Under the pieces are notes generated by a model, which was given only the letters and a program-made list of their open reading frames with translations, was not told the origin of the DNA and made no database searches. From Opitutaceae bacterium (GTDB taxonomy: Bacteria > Verrucomicrobiota > Verrucomicrobiia > Opitutales > Opitutaceae), in contig SXZN01000025.1 in NCBI GenBank assembly GCA_005787865.1, positions 1 to 9,163 on the forward strand: a stretch of DNA of 9,163 bases, in the 5' to 3' direction. Made by a program: the position numbers and the translations under genes. Positions 7,199 through 9,163 of the stretch are shown piece by piece (position 1 is the stretch's first letter; every line of letters starts with the position of its first letter).

Positions 7199-7246
7199 GG
7201 CTTATGCGGCAGCGCAAGCCTGAGGCTTATGCAGCCACCGCAGCCT
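7172..7246 (+). repeat. Three 25-bp tandem units spanning the gcvP stop codon
   Basis: Units lie at 7172-7196, 7197-7221 and 7222-7246. Units 1 and 2 differ at one base (7183 A versus 7208 G). Unit 3 keeps both ends (GAGGCTTATGCAGC and GCCT) but differs in the middle. Unit 1 encodes the last eight GcvP residues (EAYAAAQA), and the stop TGA is formed at the unit 1/2 junction (7196-7198). Each of units 1 and 2 has inverted ends AGGCTT...AAGCCT, and each unit junction creates a short hairpin such as AAGCC-tga-GGCTT (7191-7203). No T-tract follows, so a standard intrinsic terminator is not evident, although the location between convergent genes would suit one. Confidence 0.85.
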
Positions 7247-7282
7247 AAGCGCTGACCGACTCGGAACCCGCCAGCCGCTGAC

Positions 7283-8731
7283 TTAAACCGCAGCAGCCTC
7301 GGCGATGCCGAGTGGCTTCAGCTCCGACCATAGCCCGCGCGTGAAGTCCGGGATCACGACCGGCATGCTACCCGTCGCGACGGAATGCACCGAAAGTTCG
7401 ATGAGACTACTCCAAGCCGCCGCATCATAAACCACACTGTCCGGGGTAATGCCTTGGCGCAGACAATCAAGGTGCCGCCAATTCATCACATAATCCATCC
7501 CGTCATGCCCGCCATTCTTGGCGCGCTCAGTCAGTTTACTCCAGAGCGGATGCGTGAATTGCCGGCGCATGGCGGCCAAATCTTTAGCGTTCAGCCATGC
7601 ATGCGAATTTTTTGCCTCGAGTCCGTACTGCTTAGGATCATTCAGCGCCAAGCGGGCGGGATAATCAAAGAAGGTCCCGCCGGTACCCGTCACGGCATTG
7701 ATGCGGCTATAGGGCCGCGGACTCACCACATCATGCTGAATCATAATGGTGCGCCCCCGCTCACTCTTCACGAGCGTGGTGTTCATATCACCACAAACAT
7801 ATTTCTCCGCCGCATGCCGCCCACCGTTGGGCTTAACTCGGTCGCGATATTGGGTCAGATTGCGCTCGGGTGAACTCATCGAAACCAGATATTTAAACTG
7901 ATCACCGCGGCCCAGCCCCAGGGATTGCGCCACGGGCCCGAGACCGTGCGTCGGGTAAAGATTACCATCGAGCTGCCAGTGATAATTACGCCGCCAATCC
8001 CCTTCGCTCTGTAGTTCAAAAAGCACGGTGCGCAAATCATGGATGTAAGCGCATTCGGCGTGCGTCAGCTCACCCAATACTCCCGCCCGGGCCAGATTGA
8101 GCACCAAGAGCTCGTTCTGCCCATAGCAGCAATTCTCCAGCATGATACAGTGCCGCTGCGTGCGCTCACTCGTGTTCACCAAGCGCCAACAATCATCCAC
8201 GGTGACGGCAGCGGCCACTTCCACCAAGGCATGCTTGCCGAGCTCCATCGCTCGCACGCTCATCGGCACATGGGAATCCCACGGCGTGGCGATGTAAATG
8301 ACATCAAGATCAGCCCGCGCCACCATCTGCTCCCAAACGTTTTCGTTGCCGCTATACACGGCCGGACGTTTCCCCCGCATTTTTTCACAGTACGCCGCCG
8401 CCCGTTGGGCCCGCTCGTCGACGATATCACACACGGCGACCACGTCAGCGAATTCAATTCCCAGCGCATCTTTGACGTGACCCATCCCGCGATGCAGGCC
8501 GATGACCCCGACGCGCACCCGCTCTAGCGGTGCCGCCGCAAGATTATGCACGGGCTTTTGTCCGGCCGGGCGGGGCAGAACTTCGCTCAAATTAGCCGTA
8601 TTCTTAGAGGCCACCGCGGTTTGGGCAACGGCCTTGGTTCCGGTCAGCGCCAGCCCCGCGAGCGAGGCGCTCAGTCCGGCGAGCGTAGAGGTTTTTAAAA
8701 AATCACGACGAGATGAATGGGGGGTAGTCAT
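7283..8731 (-). CDS. Tat-exported GH109 family NAD-dependent glycosidase (alpha-N-acetylgalactosaminidase type)
   Basis: This 482-residue protein has a Gfo/Idh/MocA fold and closely follows the GH109 enzyme of Elizabethkingia, which cleaves terminal alpha-GalNAc by a redox mechanism with tightly bound NAD. The N-terminus has a twin-arginine signal, SRRDFLK (7-13), then a hydrophobic stretch ending near AVAQ, so folded export is expected. The Rossmann region is VRVGVIGLHRGMGHV (72-86). GH109 landmarks are AYIHDLRTVLF (228-238), GNLYPTHGLGP (256-266, with Tyr259 and His262 matching the active-site Tyr and His of the family), NGGHDGMDYVMNW (407-418) and VVIPDFTRG (458-466). The ATG at 8731 is set by the signal peptide. 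It lies 92 bp after the GH92 gene on the same strand, suggesting joint use on a complex glycan. A perfect palindrome occupies its 5' leader. The exact sugar specificity is inferred; plain Gfo/Idh dehydrogenase activity is the alternative. Confidence 0.88.
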   Translation of the reverse strand: MTTPHSSRRDFLKTSTLAGLSASLAGLALTGTKAVAQTAVASKNTANLSEVLPRPAGQKPVHNLAAAPLERVRVGVIGLHRGMGHVKDALGIEFADVVAVCDIVDERAQRAAAYCEKMRGKRPAVYSGNENVWEQMVARADLDVIYIATPWDSHVPMSVRAMELGKHALVEVAAAVTVDDCWRLVNTSERTQRHCIMLENCCYGQNELLVLNLARAGVLGELTHAECAYIHDLRTVLFELQSEGDWRRNYHWQLDGNLYPTHGLGPVAQSLGLGRGDQFKYLVSMSSPERNLTQYRDRVKPNGGRHAAEKYVCGDMNTTLVKSERGRTIMIQHDVVSPRPYSRINAVTGTGGTFFDYPARLALNDPKQYGLEAKNSHAWLNAKDLAAMRRQFTHPLWSKLTERAKNGGHDGMDYVMNWRHLDCLRQGITPDSVVYDAAAWSSLIELSVHSVATGSMPVVIPDFTRGLWSELKPLGIAEAAAV

Positions 8732-8741
8732 AGATTTAAGA

Positions 8742-8762
8742 TGATCAGAGAATCTCTGATCA
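8742..8762. promoter_or_regulatory. Perfect 21-bp palindrome before the GH109 start (candidate operator or leader hairpin)
   Basis: Arms TGATCAGAGA and TCTCTGATCA are exact inverted repeats around one central A at 8752. The element ends 10 bases before the GH109 start codon (8731), where a ribosome-binding site would be. It could be a repressor site or an mRNA hairpin that hides the start region. No regulator gene is in the window. Confidence 0.65.
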
Positions 8763-8797
8763 CATTTGCCTGCTTAAAAAATTTGGAGCGAATATTC

Positions 8798-8813
8798 AGA
8801 ATCCCCAGATTCT
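8798..8813. repeat. Short inverted repeat AGAATC-N4-GATTCT in the GH92-GH109 gap
   Basis: AGAATC (8798-8803) and GATTCT (8808-8813) are inverted around a 4-base spacer. It shares the AGAATC word with the centre of the 21-bp palindrome 35 bp away, so both could be half-sites for one regulator. On the minus strand TTGAAA (8815-8820) next to it could be a -35 box, but no good -10 follows. It could also be a weak hairpin after the GH92 stop. Confidence 0.35.
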
Positions 8814-8823
8814 TTCAAGGAAA

Positions 8824-9163
8824 TCACTCCGCGCGGTGGGATGAGGTACCCCAAGTGGACGGCTGCGGCCCCAGCACAACTTCCAACTCACCACCCTGCG
8901 CGAGCACCGCGTGCGGGAAGGAAACCTGCGTGAGCGGCTGGCCGTTAAGCTTGGCTGATTGAATATAAATATTCTCCGGCCGATTATTAAGCGTCGTGAT
9001 CGTAAACGTTTTGCCCGGAAAATAATCGGGGTTCAGCTGAATCGTCACCCGATCAAAAAGCGGACTCGTAATCTGGTAAGTCGGTTTTAGCGCTGCGCCG
9101 CCTTCCACATCAAAAAGCCCCAAGGCCATTAGTACGCCAAGCGCGCCCATCTGCCCCTGATCT
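8824..9163 (-). CDS. C-terminal part of a GH92 alpha-mannosidase (5' end outside window)
   Basis: The frame is open from the right edge of the window to a TGA at 8824-8826, giving about 112 C-terminal residues. It begins with DQGQMGALGVLMALGLFDV, matching the GH92 C-terminal block that contains the conserved G-Q-M and (in many members) G-F-Y-P-V. SPLFDRVTIQL, GKTFTITTLNN and NIYIQSAKLNGQPL follow in family order, and the protein ends with the usual GGELEVVLGPQP strand. GH92 enzymes are calcium-dependent exo-acting alpha-mannosidases that trim N-glycans or other mannans and are normally secreted; the signal peptide would be outside the window. The ATG at 9150 is internal, because the frame continues upstream with family-like residues. 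The GH109 gene lies 92 bp downstream on the same strand, which supports a glycan-foraging locus extending to the right. Confidence 0.9.
   Translation of the reverse strand, partial: DQGQMGALGVLMALGLFDVEGGAALKPTYQITSPLFDRVTIQLNPDYFPGKTFTITTLNNRPENIYIQSAKLNGQPLTQVSFPHAVLAQGGELEVVLGPQPSTWGTSSHRAE

Noticed and set aside
7385..7873. Plus-strand frames within the GH109 gene (also 8039-8527)
   Set aside because: They are antisense shadows of the GH109 coding sequence, which is continuous and matches its family along the whole length.

Overview
The window is a gene-dense stretch of a bacterial chromosome with moderately high GC. The gene content suggests a Verrucomicrobia-type (possibly Opitutaceae-like) heterotroph: an OGG1-type glycosylase, an Fsr-type exporter, an endonuclease III with a non-canonical cysteine loop, a single-chain glycine decarboxylase, and a Tat-exported GH109 enzyme beside GH92. 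The taxon is inferred from gene content and style only. No plasmid, phage, transposase or CRISPR signal is visible.

Layout: 1-314 (+) is the 3' end of an unrecognised protein. It is followed 28 bp later by an OGG1-type 8-oxoguanine DNA glycosylase (343-1272, +). A minus-strand block then runs from 4139 down to 1368: endonuclease III, tRNA-Val(CAC), tRNA-Leu(TAG), a fosmidomycin-resistance-type MFS exporter, and a glyoxalase I-like protein. A divergent intergenic region (4140-4318) full of small palindromes separates this block from a complete gcvP (4319-7198, +). The gcvP 3' end has expanded into three 25-bp tandem units that cross its stop codon. The right edge is a minus-strand glycan-degradation pair: the 3' end of a GH92 alpha-mannosidase (8824 to the window end), then a complete Tat-exported GH109 NAD-dependent glycosidase (7283-8731). 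A perfect 21-bp palindrome lies just before the GH109 start codon.

Functionally the window holds base-excision repair (two helix-hairpin-helix glycosylases), efflux and aldehyde detoxification, translation (two tRNAs), glycine cleavage, and extracytoplasmic glycan breakdown. All recognisable genes belong to known families. I do not see a previously undescribed multi-gene system. The less ordinary signals are the operator-like palindrome before GH109, the repeats around gcvP, and motif departures in both DNA glycosylases.
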